Assembly: GCA_003202005.1 (NCBI GenBank)
Contig: QJJF01000010.1
Coordinates: 1 to 64,000, forward strand
DNA from: Williamsia faeni
GTDB lineage: Bacteria; Actinomycetota; Actinomycetes; Mycobacteriales; Mycobacteriaceae
Reading direction: 5' to 3'
DNA: 64,000 bases
Under the pieces are notes generated by a model. The model saw only the letters and a program-made list of their open reading frames with translations. It was not told where the DNA came from and made no database searches. Positions 16,786 through 24,463 of this stretch are shown one piece after another. Both the position numbers and the translations under genes were made by a program. Numbering within the stretch: the stretch's first letter is position 1; the number at the start of each line of letters is the position of its first letter.

Positions 16786-17979
16786 ATGACGGAGACCGAA
16801 GTTCCAACTCCACGTCGCGGTGCCATGTGGCCGCTGTACGCGGCCGGTTTCACCACCGCGTTCGGCGCGCACGGTATCGCCGCGAACCTCGGGGCGTTCT
16901 CCGACGACGCGGTCACCTCTCTGATGGTGCTCGGTGGGCTTCTCGCGCTCTACGACGGTGCCGAGGTGCTGTTGAAGCCGGTGTTCGGGACGCTTGCCGA
17001 CCGGATCGGAGCCAAACCTGTTCTGCTGGGCGGGCTGATCGGATTTGCTGTCGCGTCCGCGCTGTTTGCGTTCGCCGGGAGCCCCGGCTGGCTCTGGGCG
17101 GCCCGACTGGGACAGGGCGCCTCGGCCTCGGCATTCTCTCCGGCGGCATCCGCGATGGTCGCCCGGCTGAATCCGACCGGCGCACAAGGCCGGGCGTTCG
17201 GTAGCTATGGCTTCTTCAAGTCGATCGGCTACACGCTCGGTCCGTTGCTGGGTGGTGTCATCGTGTGGGCGGGAGGCCTGCAGTGGTTGTTCCTGGTGAT
17301 GGCGGCATGCGGTGCGGTGGTGGCGATCTGGGCAGCGATCACAGTTCCCGCAGTTCCGCCGCTGCCGCGCGCCAGGCAGACCGTGGTCGATCTGGCCCGC
17401 AGGCTGGCCGACCGCACATTCCTCGCCCCGACCGCGGCACTTGCCGGCGCAACCGCCGCCCTGTCCGTCGGAGTCGGATTCCTGCCGGTGTCCGGCGCGG
17501 CAGCCGGGCTCGGGACGATCGCGACCGGCGCTGCGGTGTCCGTGCTGGCAGCCACCGCTGCGTTCGTGCAGCCGCAGGTGGGGCGCGCTCGTGATGCCGG
17601 ACGTCTGAGTACGCGTACGGGACTGCTTGTCGGGCTGGCACTTTCCGCCGCGGGACTCGGAGCGGCCATGCTTCCCGGCCTCGTCGGTGTCCTGCTCGCG
17701 GCGGCCCTGATCGGTGTCGGCACCGGGATGATCACTCCACTTGGCTTTGCCGCGCTGGCCGCATCGACACCGAAAGAGCGGATGGGCCAGACCATGGGCT
17801 CGGCCGAGTTGGGACGCGAACTCGGGGATGCGGGCGGACCGTTGCTCGTCGCCGGCGTTGCCACCGTCACGACCCTGGCCTTCGGCTACGCGGCTCTGGC
17901 AGTGCTCCTCGCCGTTGCCCCGGTGCTGGTGCTGCTGACCCGGTTTGGCGCGAGGCGCGCACCCGATGATGTCCGGTGA
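16786..17979 (+). CDS. MFS transporter
   Basis: A 397-residue, 12-segment major facilitator protein. Loop 2-3 carries LKPVFGTLADRIGAKPVLLG, the standard MFS signature, and the C-terminal half has LGFAALAASTPKERMGQTMG. Substrate unknown; sugar-efflux and drug-efflux members both look like this. ATG 16786 has no Shine-Dalgarno sequence close by; it overlaps the stop of a 12-codon upstream mini-frame (ATGA), so translation could be coupled or the message leaderless. It has no regulator next to it. Confidence 0.83.
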   Translation: MTETEVPTPRRGAMWPLYAAGFTTAFGAHGIAANLGAFSDDAVTSLMVLGGLLALYDGAEVLLKPVFGTLADRIGAKPVLLGGLIGFAVASALFAFAGSPGWLWAARLGQGASASAFSPAASAMVARLNPTGAQGRAFGSYGFFKSIGYTLGPLLGGVIVWAGGLQWLFLVMAACGAVVAIWAAITVPAVPPLPRARQTVVDLARRLADRTFLAPTAALAGATAALSVGVGFLPVSGAAAGLGTIATGAAVSVLAATAAFVQPQVGRARDAGRLSTRTGLLVGLALSAAGLGAAMLPGLVGVLLAAALIGVGTGMITPLGFAALAASTPKERMGQTMGSAELGRELGDAGGPLLVAGVATVTTLAFGYAALAVLLAVAPVLVLLTRFGARRAPDDVR

Positions 17980-18058
17980 TGGGGGCGCAGATCGAAGCGG
18001 TAGGCAAATCGCCGGTCAGCGGTGGGGATGTGTCATCACGAGCTTGTGAGTGACCTTC

Positions 18059-18313
18059 TCATGATCGTTGGCGGGTCCGTCGCTTCGTCACAGCGCGACC
18101 GATAACCGAGAGCATCAGCCACGTGGCGGGAATCCAGATATAGCAAGAGACTCCGTACCAGATACTGAAAACGTATATGCCGTCCGATACGTCGAAAAAG
18201 GTGCGATCAACCACTGTGAGCATCACAATCAGAATGCCTACGAAGAGCACGTAACTCACTGGGATTGCCAGTAAGAAGAGTCCCGCAGAATAGGGGCGGA
18301 GGAATCGTCTCAT
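18059..18313 (-). CDS. Small two-span membrane protein downstream of the WXG protein
   Basis: An 84-residue protein with two hydrophobic segments (around AGLFLLAIPVSYVLFVGILI and YIWIPATWLMLSVIG) and a basic tail. ATG 18313 follows AAGGA at good spacing and lies 8 bases after the stop of the WXG-headed gene, so the two are surely one transcript. I do not recognise the family. By position it could be an immunity or anchoring partner of the upstream secreted protein; that is inference only. Base composition looks less GC-rich than the surrounding genes. Confidence 0.65.
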   Translation of the reverse strand: MRRFLRPYSAGLFLLAIPVSYVLFVGILIVMLTVVDRTFFDVSDGIYVFSIWYGVSCYIWIPATWLMLSVIGRAVTKRRTRQRS

Positions 18314-18321
18314 TGGGTCCT

Positions 18322-19560
18322 TCAAGGTACTTTGTGGTGTCCCGGCAGGTGGCGTGCGGGCCCCCATGGGTCAGAAGCGTCCGGCATGTACTGGTACATG
18401 GGGGTAGTCGTGCCAGAGTTGCTGTCGTCGTATACTTCCCATGCGGGATAGTTGGTCAGCTGCCCTTCCACTTGTGGGGCGCCATCTAACGGCGATGTGA
18501 TGAGTGTTCCTCGGACTGTGGCACCGACAGTGCTCGCGCCCCACTCGCCGACCTTCTGGTCATAGAACGGGGCATAGGGGTCGGTGGCTTCGAAGGTAAC
18601 CTGAACGCGTTCTCCGTCTTGTGCCACACCGAACGTAGGCTCATCGACCTTGACTGCACCAGAGGGAATTTCCACAGATGGGTTCTGCCGCATGACGATT
18701 ACGCCGTTATCGTAGTCGACGTATATCGAAACTCGACTGTCTTCGGGTCCTGCTTTGGGATCGAAACCGCGATTGTCGCCACGGTTCTGGTGGGGGATGT
18801 TGTTAACGCTGTCACGCGGGATGAATGCATTTATCCGTTGAAGCCCCCCGCCTGGAACTTTATCGATCTTCTTCACGACTACTTCTGAGTTCACTCCTCG
18901 ATAAACTGGGTCATACGTGTTTGTATCGAGCATCTCGGCCATGCTCCAATCGTTGGGGGACTTGGGTTCTCGATCGAACTGGTCTTGAAATGCCTTCACT
19001 TGATTCGCTCGACGCGTGATGCTACTGGTTCCGTAAAGAGGGTCTACATCGGTAACTGGAAGGTCGCCGTCGGCTCCGTCAATCGCGGCAGCCAAATCCT
19101 CATCGATGTGTTCGGCATCTGTCAGGAGATTGTCCAATCTTTCTTGTAGGGCAATCTTGGCGGAGCGGTACTCCGACCTTTCAGATTCGTCCCAATTGTC
19201 CCAGTCGGCAGGGAGTGGTCCATCAACTCGACCCTCGGGTGAAATTGTTGACAGCAAAAGTTCCGCGTCAGCGCGTATTGAGGCGAGCGAGGCTTTCGCT
19301 TTGTCGATGTCGTCCGCGGCCAACTGGGCGGCGTTACCTATCGATGCTGCTTCTTCCATGTGCTTTGCGAAATCCTGGATCGTTCCACTGATGGATTCCT
19401 TTGCAGCAGTGGCTGTGTCGCCTGACCAGGTCTCAAAGACCGACAGGTTGGTAAACTCGGTGACCATCGTGTCACACGCAAGTATCTGTTCTCTGGTTCG
19501 GTGGAAGACTTCTCGTACCTGCTCGGAATTCCATCGATCGATGTCTGCGACGGTAACCAT
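18322..19560 (-). CDS. WXG-headed, probable type VII-secreted protein with unknown C-terminal domain
   Basis: A 412-residue protein. The first ~100 residues are helical and resemble the WXG100 fold: MVTVADIDRWNSEQVREVF, then WSG in FETWSGDTATAAKESI at the hairpin turn. A coiled, charged stretch follows to about residue 170. The C-terminal ~230 residues look globular and beta-rich (INAFIPRDSVNN, GDNRGFDPKAGPEDSRVSIY, then VDYDNGVIVMRQNPSVEI). Such two-part proteins are typical ESX/type VII cargo, often toxins, but no nuclease or other catalytic motif could be named. It lies 9 bases behind a WXG100-like gene and just before a small membrane protein. No ESX core gene is in the window. Confidence 0.72.
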   Translation of the reverse strand: MVTVADIDRWNSEQVREVFHRTREQILACDTMVTEFTNLSVFETWSGDTATAAKESISGTIQDFAKHMEEAASIGNAAQLAADDIDKAKASLASIRADAELLLSTISPEGRVDGPLPADWDNWDESERSEYRSAKIALQERLDNLLTDAEHIDEDLAAAIDGADGDLPVTDVDPLYGTSSITRRANQVKAFQDQFDREPKSPNDWSMAEMLDTNTYDPVYRGVNSEVVVKKIDKVPGGGLQRINAFIPRDSVNNIPHQNRGDNRGFDPKAGPEDSRVSIYVDYDNGVIVMRQNPSVEIPSGAVKVDEPTFGVAQDGERVQVTFEATDPYAPFYDQKVGEWGASTVGATVRGTLITSPLDGAPQVEGQLTNYPAWEVYDDSNSGTTTPMYQYMPDASDPWGPARHLPGHHKVP

Positions 19561-19569
19561 GGGTTGCCC

Positions 19570-19893
19570 TCAGAGGTTCAAACTAGATGATCTGTTCGAA
19601 TCCTTTGCTATTTCCTGCCCGCTGGCTTCGTCGGTGGTTCGATACTCAAACGCGGCAGCAGAGAATCCGCGGGCATGGTGAAGTACTTGGTCCAGCAAGA
19701 CCTGGTGTCGTCGCTGCCAACGAGTCGATAGCGCTGCCATCGATTCTTTAGAGCTTGCGGCCCAGCCTTCTTCGACCGACCCGTCGATCGCCCGAAGCGA
19801 GTCTGCGAATGTGGTTGCGCAATCCTCATGCCATGCGTTGAGCTGCTCCGCTGTGAAGCGCAAATCTGACAGCCTCGCGTTCAATTCCCCCAT
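19570..19893 (-). CDS. WXG100-like (ESX-type) small secreted protein
   Basis: A 107-residue all-helical protein. The turn motif reads EEGWAASSKESM (Trp45, W-x-A in place of W-x-G), and the C-terminal helix carries YRTTD, matching the YxxxD/E export signal of type VII substrates. It is followed after 9 bases by the WXG-headed gene, as a heterodimer partner or chaperone would be. ATG 19893 is chosen because it starts after the TetR stop; an in-frame ATG at 19941 would overlap the TetR coding end. The secretion assignment is inferred from fold and motif. Confidence 0.72.
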   Translation of the reverse strand: MGELNARLSDLRFTAEQLNAWHEDCATTFADSLRAIDGSVEEGWAASSKESMAALSTRWQRRHQVLLDQVLHHARGFSAAAFEYRTTDEASGQEIAKDSNRSSSLNL

Positions 19894-19903
19894 TTCACGG
19901 ATG

Positions 19904-20557
19904 CTACCTGGGCTCGTCCGAGTTTGGATCCCGACCTTCATTGATCCCGACCGCAGTACTCGTCATACCCTGCAAGGCGATTGAAACATACTTCTCGACT
20001 ATCGGCGTCCGGATCTCTAGTGCCTCGGGTGTGGTCACCAGCAGCGCGTACAGGCCGAGCAAGAAGAAAACACCGTGGTGAAAGGCGTCGGTCTGTGGGG
20101 GTAGTTCGCCGCGGTCGCGCGCTCGTTCGAGGTCGGAGATCACCGCGATGATCGCCGGGTGATGATCGCGCTCTTCCTGGGGTGGACGAGTTGTCGAGAA
20201 GTGCAGCGCCAGGAAGTCTTTGAACAGTTTGTTGCCGAGCCGCTGTTCCAGGTCCTCGAGTTCGCGCACCATTTGGATCAGAGTGTCCTCAACGGTGTGC
20301 GGTGTGTCGAAGAAGTTCGCCAGGTCCGCTGCGATCCGAAGCTCTTCGCGACGTTCCAGCTCGAGCAGGACGTGCTCTTTGGTGGCGAAGTGGAAGAAGA
20401 AGGTCCCGTGGGCGACGCCTGCCGACGAGACGATGGCGCCGATGTCGGCCGCAGCCATCCCGTCGCGTTTGAACTCGGCAACCGCCGCGTCCAGTAGCCG
20501 CTCCCGGGTCTGGAGGCGCTTGGCCTCACGTGTCGAAACCTTGCCCTCGACCGAAAT
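19904..20557 (-). CDS. TetR-family regulator, probable ATT start codon
   Basis: A repressor of about 217 residues with an N-terminal TetR HTH: TRERLLDAAVAEFKRDGMAA, then VAHGTFFFHFATKEHVL. The family needs roughly 30 residues before the first in-frame ATG (20458). In that upstream part no ATG, GTG or TTG is in frame before a stop, but ATT at 20557-20555 follows a perfect AGGAGG with six bases between. An ATT start is therefore the best reading; a sequencing error of one base is the alternative. Divergent from the membrane/COX cluster, with an 11-bp-arm palindrome between them that is very probably its operator. Confidence 0.8.
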   Translation of the reverse strand: MSVEGKVSTREAKRLQTRERLLDAAVAEFKRDGMAAADIGAIVSSAGVAHGTFFFHFATKEHVLLELERREELRIAADLANFFDTPHTVEDTLIQMVRELEDLEQRLGNKLFKDFLALHFSTTRPPQEERDHHPAIIAVISDLERARDRGELPPQTDAFHHGVFFLLGLYALLVTTPEALEIRTPIVEKYVSIALQGMTSTAVGINEGRDPNSDEPR

Positions 20558-20598
20558 GATCCACCTCCTGCTAGCCCCCGACTACGGTATTCTATCGA

Positions 20599-20622
20599 TT
20601 TGACTGACTTCAGTCAGTCAAA
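20599..20622. promoter_or_regulatory. TetR operator candidate
   Basis: TTTGACTGACT (20599-20609) and AGTCAGTCAAA (20612-20622) form perfect 11-bp arms around a two-base centre. It lies between the divergent TetR gene and the membrane-protein operon, 16 bases before the latter's start, a position suited to repression of both. Confidence 0.8.
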
Positions 20623-20638
20623 GTGCTTTCCTGGATAC

Positions 20639-21382
20639 ATGCAGATCCTCGTCGAGGCCGAAGACCTACCGAAGACCACGAACATCCGAACGCAACTGGT
20701 CGCACTGTGGACTGGCCTGGTCTTTGCGGTCGTGATGCTGATCGCTTTTGTCGCGTTCCCGGGGTTCTGGCCGCCGATGTCGCCGACGATGCCGGCCGAA
20801 GAGGTCGCCGCGTTCTACCGCGACAACACCGCCTGGATCCGGTTCAGCATGGTCACCTACAACCTCTGCGGCGTCATGCTGCTGCCGTTCTACATCGTGA
20901 TCGTGGTCCAGATGAAACGGATGGCCACCCAGAGCCACGTTTTTGCCTACTGCTACCTCACCGCGGCGGTCAGTGGCGCCACTATCTTCGCCCTCTCGAA
21001 CATCTTTTTCCTGGTCGCGGCGTTCCGGCCCGATCGCAACCCGGAGCTGGTCCTGCTGCTCAACGACCTCGCCTGGATCACGTTCGTGGCCCCCATCGGC
21101 ATGATCTTCGCCCAGTTCTTGCTCCTCGCGATCGCCGTCTACTTCGACAACGGGCCGAACCCGGTCTTCCCGCGCTGGGTGGGCCACTATTCGCTCGTGT
21201 CCGCCATCGCGATGCTCCCCGCGGCCGGGGCGGCGGTGTTCAAATCCGGCCCGATGGCCTGGGACGGACTGCTCGCGTTCTGGGTGCGCAACGGAGCCGT
21301 CGCAGCCTTTGTGGTGGTGATGTTCGTTGTGCTCCGGGCGGCGATCCATCGCCAGGCAGTCGAGGAAGGTGTGGCGCAGTGA
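20639..21382 (+). CDS. Multispan membrane protein, paralog 1 of a tandem pair
   Basis: A 247-residue integral membrane protein with about six hydrophobic segments and no recognised family. It shares a layout with the next gene: QMKRMATQSHVFAYCYL against HMKRMSSGPVFAYGYM, then FRPDRNPELVLLLNDLAW against FRADRDPQQLGMLYDLGL, then FPRWVGHYS against FPKWFAYVT, and GPMAW against GPFAW. The pair arose by tandem duplication. ATG 20639 lies 16 bases after the TetR palindrome and lacks a strong ribosome binding site. The stop overlaps the next start (GTGA), so the two are translated together with the COX3/COX4-like genes. Confidence 0.75.
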   Translation: MQILVEAEDLPKTTNIRTQLVALWTGLVFAVVMLIAFVAFPGFWPPMSPTMPAEEVAAFYRDNTAWIRFSMVTYNLCGVMLLPFYIVIVVQMKRMATQSHVFAYCYLTAAVSGATIFALSNIFFLVAAFRPDRNPELVLLLNDLAWITFVAPIGMIFAQFLLLAIAVYFDNGPNPVFPRWVGHYSLVSAIAMLPAAGAAVFKSGPMAWDGLLAFWVRNGAVAAFVVVMFVVLRAAIHRQAVEEGVAQ

Positions 21383-22131
21383 GCATCCTGGCGTCCAACC
21401 GCGGATCACTTGGCGCCGACCGATCGGAACCGGCGGGAAAGCCGGACGTCTGGATCATCTACTGGATCTTTCCGGCGTTCTACGCCATCTTCAGTGTGGT
21501 TTTTGTGCTTTTCGCCCGGGTCACACCGCCGCCTCGCCCCGACGTCAGTGACGCGCAGGCGGTGGAGTTCTTCGAGGCCCACGGCACCACCATCCAGATC
21601 GGATTCACGCTGCTACTGGTGATTCTGGGGGGTGCGGCCCTGACGAACGGCCTGATTTTCTACCACATGAAACGGATGTCGAGCGGGCCGGTTTTTGCCT
21701 ACGGCTACATGGCGGGCATGGCTGTCGGGGCAGTGCCGGGATTCCTGCTGGTCGCGGTGATCTTCCTGACCGCAACGTTCCGCGCCGATCGGGATCCGCA
21801 GCAACTCGGGATGCTGTACGACCTCGGTCTGCTGTCGTACAACGGGTCGCTGGGCTGTTTCACGGCCGCCTACTTCGCGATGGCCGTGGCCATTCTCTAC
21901 GACAAGAACGAGATCTTCCCCAAATGGTTTGCCTACGTGACAATTTGGCAGATCGTCACCGAGGTCATCGCAACGCAGATGTTCGTATTCGATTCGGGAC
22001 CCTTCGCCTGGAACGGCTCGATCTCGTTCTGGTGGGCGGTGGTGGTGTTCAGCGTGTGGCTGTGCGCACTGATCGTGCTGCTCAAGATCGCCACCGCGCG
22101 TGAACCCGTCGACTCCCCGCCGCTGGACTGA
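21379..22131 (+). CDS. Multispan membrane protein, paralog 2 of a tandem pair
   Basis: A 250-residue membrane protein, about six spans, paralogous to the preceding gene (shared MKRM...VFAY, FR.DR.P...L.DL, FP.W and GP.AW.G blocks in the same order). GTG 21379 overlaps the upstream TGA. The first span follows a short polar N terminus (VSILASNRGSLGADRS). Conserved Asp/Arg pairs in the FRADRDP loop could be functional. Its role is unknown; co-transcription with oxidase subunit III/IV-like genes suggests a membrane complex. Confidence 0.75.
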   Translation: MSILASNRGSLGADRSEPAGKPDVWIIYWIFPAFYAIFSVVFVLFARVTPPPRPDVSDAQAVEFFEAHGTTIQIGFTLLLVILGGAALTNGLIFYHMKRMSSGPVFAYGYMAGMAVGAVPGFLLVAVIFLTATFRADRDPQQLGMLYDLGLLSYNGSLGCFTAAYFAMAVAILYDKNEIFPKWFAYVTIWQIVTEVIATQMFVFDSGPFAWNGSISFWWAVVVFSVWLCALIVLLKIATAREPVDSPPLD

Positions 22132-22150
22132 ACACCTAAGGATCTGATCA

Positions 22151-22741
22151 GTGACAAAACCCTTGCCTTCCACCGATACCGCGCTCGCGGACCGGGATGG
22201 CCATCTGCCCGGCGATGGCCACATGTGGGTCATGGTGCTCGGCGACATGGTCATATTCGGTGGCTACTTCATCATCTACATGGTGCATCGATCGATGTCG
22301 CCGGAGCTATATCTGGCCTCGCAGCAGCACCTCGACATCAACCTCGGCGTGGTCAATACGGTTGTGCTGCTCACGAGTTCGTGGTGTGTCGCACGCAGTG
22401 TCCAGTCCGCCCGATCCGGTGATCCGGAACGGGCGATACGCCTGATCTATGCCTGCGGAGCGCTCGGCGTCGTATTCGTTGCCATCAAGGCGTACGAGTG
22501 GTGGTCGCATATCTCCGACGGGTACACCAATTCGAATGAGTTCTTCTCGTTCTACTACGTGCTCACCGGCGTGCACCTGTTGCACGTTGTCATCGGGTTG
22601 GTGGTGTTGGGAGTTGTTGTGCGCGAACTCCGTAACCCTCGGCGTCGCCGGGTGTCGATGGTCGAATCCGGGGCCACCTACTGGCATATGGTCGACCTGC
22701 TGTGGGTGGTCATCTTCGCGCTGCTCTACGTGATGAGGTGA
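22151..22741 (+). CDS. Cytochrome c oxidase subunit III-like protein (NorE-like)
   Basis: A 196-residue, five-span member of the heme-copper oxidase subunit III family. Typical features are the first span GHMWVMVLGDMVIFGGYFI, FYYVLTGVHLLHVVIG and the final VESGATYWHMVDLLWVVIF with its conserved His and Trp residues. The length fits the short NorE-like group. GTG 22151 has TAAGGA upstream. No subunit I or II gene is near, so it is an orphan accessory subunit within the TetR-controlled operon rather than part of a complete oxidase locus. Confidence 0.85.
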   Translation: MTKPLPSTDTALADRDGHLPGDGHMWVMVLGDMVIFGGYFIIYMVHRSMSPELYLASQQHLDINLGVVNTVVLLTSSWCVARSVQSARSGDPERAIRLIYACGALGVVFVAIKAYEWWSHISDGYTNSNEFFSFYYVLTGVHLLHVVIGLVVLGVVVRELRNPRRRRVSMVESGATYWHMVDLLWVVIFALLYVMR

Positions 22742-22745
22742 CCCG

Positions 22746-23063
22746 ATGACCGCAGACCCGATGACCACAGCACCCGATCCGGTCGAGCGCGGCGACCGCT
22801 CCGCGCGCGCCATGAACTACGCGTGGATCGTGTTGTGCGCCATCACCATCGGATCATGGTGGCTGGCACCAGGACACTCCGGTGGCGCGGCGGATGCCAA
22901 CATCGCGATCACGGTCACCGTGATCCTGCTGGGGTTCATCAAGGGCAGGTTGATCATCCGCTACTTCATGGAGGTGCGGTCGGCGCCGCAGTGGCTCAAG
23001 TTCGCCACCGACGCCTGGCTGTTCGTTCTCTGGACCGCGATTCTGGTGATCTACCTGTTCTGA
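22746..23063 (+). CDS. Prokaryotic cytochrome c oxidase subunit IV-like protein
   Basis: A 105-residue protein with three hydrophobic segments; residues 20-105 match the small subunit IV family that accompanies NorE-like subunit III (LLGFIKGRLIIRYFMEVRSAPQWLKF is the telling stretch). Starts at ATG 22746, four bases after the previous stop; an inner ATG at 22761 or 22812 is possible. Last gene of the operon, convergent with the lipase gene. Confidence 0.8.
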   Translation: MTADPMTTAPDPVERGDRSARAMNYAWIVLCAITIGSWWLAPGHSGGAADANIAITVTVILLGFIKGRLIIRYFMEVRSAPQWLKFATDAWLFVLWTAILVIYLF

Positions 23064-23067
23064 TGGA

Positions 23068-24300
23068 TCAGCAGGTACTCGGTGCCGGGATCCCGCGGAA
23101 GCGTTCATCGAGATAGTTCAGAGCCACGGGTGCACCCAAGACGGCGGTGGTCAGGTGATCGGGGCTCGGGATTTGGGCGGAGTCGACTTTTGTTCCGGCG
23201 GCACAGTATCGGCGAATGGTGTTCTCGATCGCCGCAACGGGGATCAGGGCGTCATTCGGCGCATGCCATTCGAAAATGGGCATCGTTGGGACACCACTGA
23301 ACAATTCGAGGCTGTTTTCATTGAGTACGCCGCGGGCACGCGGGTCTGAGGCGAGTGACTCTGACGCTGCGACCTGTCGGACGCCCAGGCCGGCTCCACC
23401 CGCGATGATTTCGTTGGTGCACCCGTTTGCGATCTGGTTACGCAGGGCCAGTCCACGGGCGTTGAGTTGTTCGCTGATGGGCAGCCGGTCCGGATACTCG
23501 CGCTCGAGTCCGATGGCCGCGGCGAAAGCCAGTCCGAACGCCGGATGTGGTTGATACCCGAGGCCTTCCGCCATCTGGGTGAGGTTCATCGGAACGCCGC
23601 CCTCCGCGGCACCGACGATGTTGAGTTCGGGTGCGTAGGAAGGATGCAGAGCCGCCGCCCATCCGGTGGCCATCCCGCCACCGGAATACCCGACCATGGC
23701 CACCCGGCTCTCGGCCGTATTCGACTGGGGTAGGCGCTGGACGGCCCGGATGCTGTCGAGGGTGATCTGGCCTCCGAGCTTGGCGGCACCGTAGGCGCTT
23801 GTCGGACCGAGGTGGTCGGGGAGGACCACGCTCCAGCCGCGGGCGAGGGCGACATTCAGCCCGGGCGCCTCCCGGATCACGAGATTCGGGTCGGAGGTGT
23901 AAAGCTCCTGGGACACAGCGCACTGGGTGCCCAGGCCGTTGATGATGTGCTGATAGGACAGCAGCGGCCCGTTGTTCTGATGGCTACTCGGGGTGAGCAG
24001 CGTGGTGGTCGCCGCGATGGGCTTGCCCTCGGAGTTCGTGGACCGGAATTTGATCAATGTGACTGTGACGTCAGGGAAAGCGGGCAAAGCGGGCATCGGC
24101 CGGACGGCGAGAACGTCGCCGGGTGACTTGTCCGCGATGTCCGCGGGCTGTCGGTAGAACGCGTCCGGTAGTGGTGTCGGATACTGGGGTGCTGCTCCTG
24201 CTGGTGCCGGCGACAAGATTGCACCGGTCAGGGCAGCTACCCATAGGACCAAAGCCGCTGTCGACAGGCGTTTTCGATAGCTGATACGTGAATGCGACAT
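23068..24300 (-). CDS. Secreted LIP-family lipase/esterase
   Basis: A 410-residue exported serine hydrolase of the secretory lipase (LIP) family. The signal peptide runs through LSTAALVLWVAALTGAIL to PAGAA. The nucleophile is Ser206 in GYSGGGMATGWAA; the acid/His pair is likely in EWHAPNDALIP and SPDHLT near the C terminus. Paired cysteines (TQCAVS, ANGCTNE, RRYCAAG, PSTC) fit extracellular folding. Mycobacteriales use such enzymes on host or environmental lipids. A 9-base direct repeat lies upstream. Convergent with the COX4-like gene. Confidence 0.87.
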   Translation of the reverse strand: MSHSRISYRKRLSTAALVLWVAALTGAILSPAPAGAAPQYPTPLPDAFYRQPADIADKSPGDVLAVRPMPALPAFPDVTVTLIKFRSTNSEGKPIAATTTLLTPSSHQNNGPLLSYQHIINGLGTQCAVSQELYTSDPNLVIREAPGLNVALARGWSVVLPDHLGPTSAYGAAKLGGQITLDSIRAVQRLPQSNTAESRVAMVGYSGGGMATGWAAALHPSYAPELNIVGAAEGGVPMNLTQMAEGLGYQPHPAFGLAFAAAIGLEREYPDRLPISEQLNARGLALRNQIANGCTNEIIAGGAGLGVRQVAASESLASDPRARGVLNENSLELFSGVPTMPIFEWHAPNDALIPVAAIENTIRRYCAAGTKVDSAQIPSPDHLTTAVLGAPVALNYLDERFRGIPAPSTC

Positions 24301-24340
24301 GAGCTGATTCCCCCAGGCGTGATCTCATGGTGACGATGTC

Positions 24341-24370
24341 GCGCACAGGCTGGACGACTTGGCGCACAGG
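24341..24370. repeat. Direct repeat upstream of the lipase gene
   Basis: GCGCACAGG occurs at 24341-24349 and 24362-24370, a 21-base period (two helical turns), in the divergent gap between the lipase and PIG-L genes. This could be a pair of regulator sites; there is no further support. Confidence 0.35.
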
Positions 24371-24463
24371 TTAACAGATCTATGTTTCGTCGTCGGTTCG
24401 AGTGAGTTTGCCGAGTCGCTAGACTGCAGTGTTCGCGCTGCATGCTGAGATCAGGGGTAGTCC

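Noticed and set aside
16412-16813. 133-codon minus-strand frame between the MFS genes
   Set aside because: No ribosome binding site, overlaps the start of the MFS gene, and the translation is Arg/Pro/Ser-rich without motifs.
14141-20000. tRNA-Thr followed by accessory genes, as an integrated island
   Set aside because: No integrase, no direct repeat of the tRNA 3' end was found downstream, and a normal terminator and ordinary regulators follow the tRNA.
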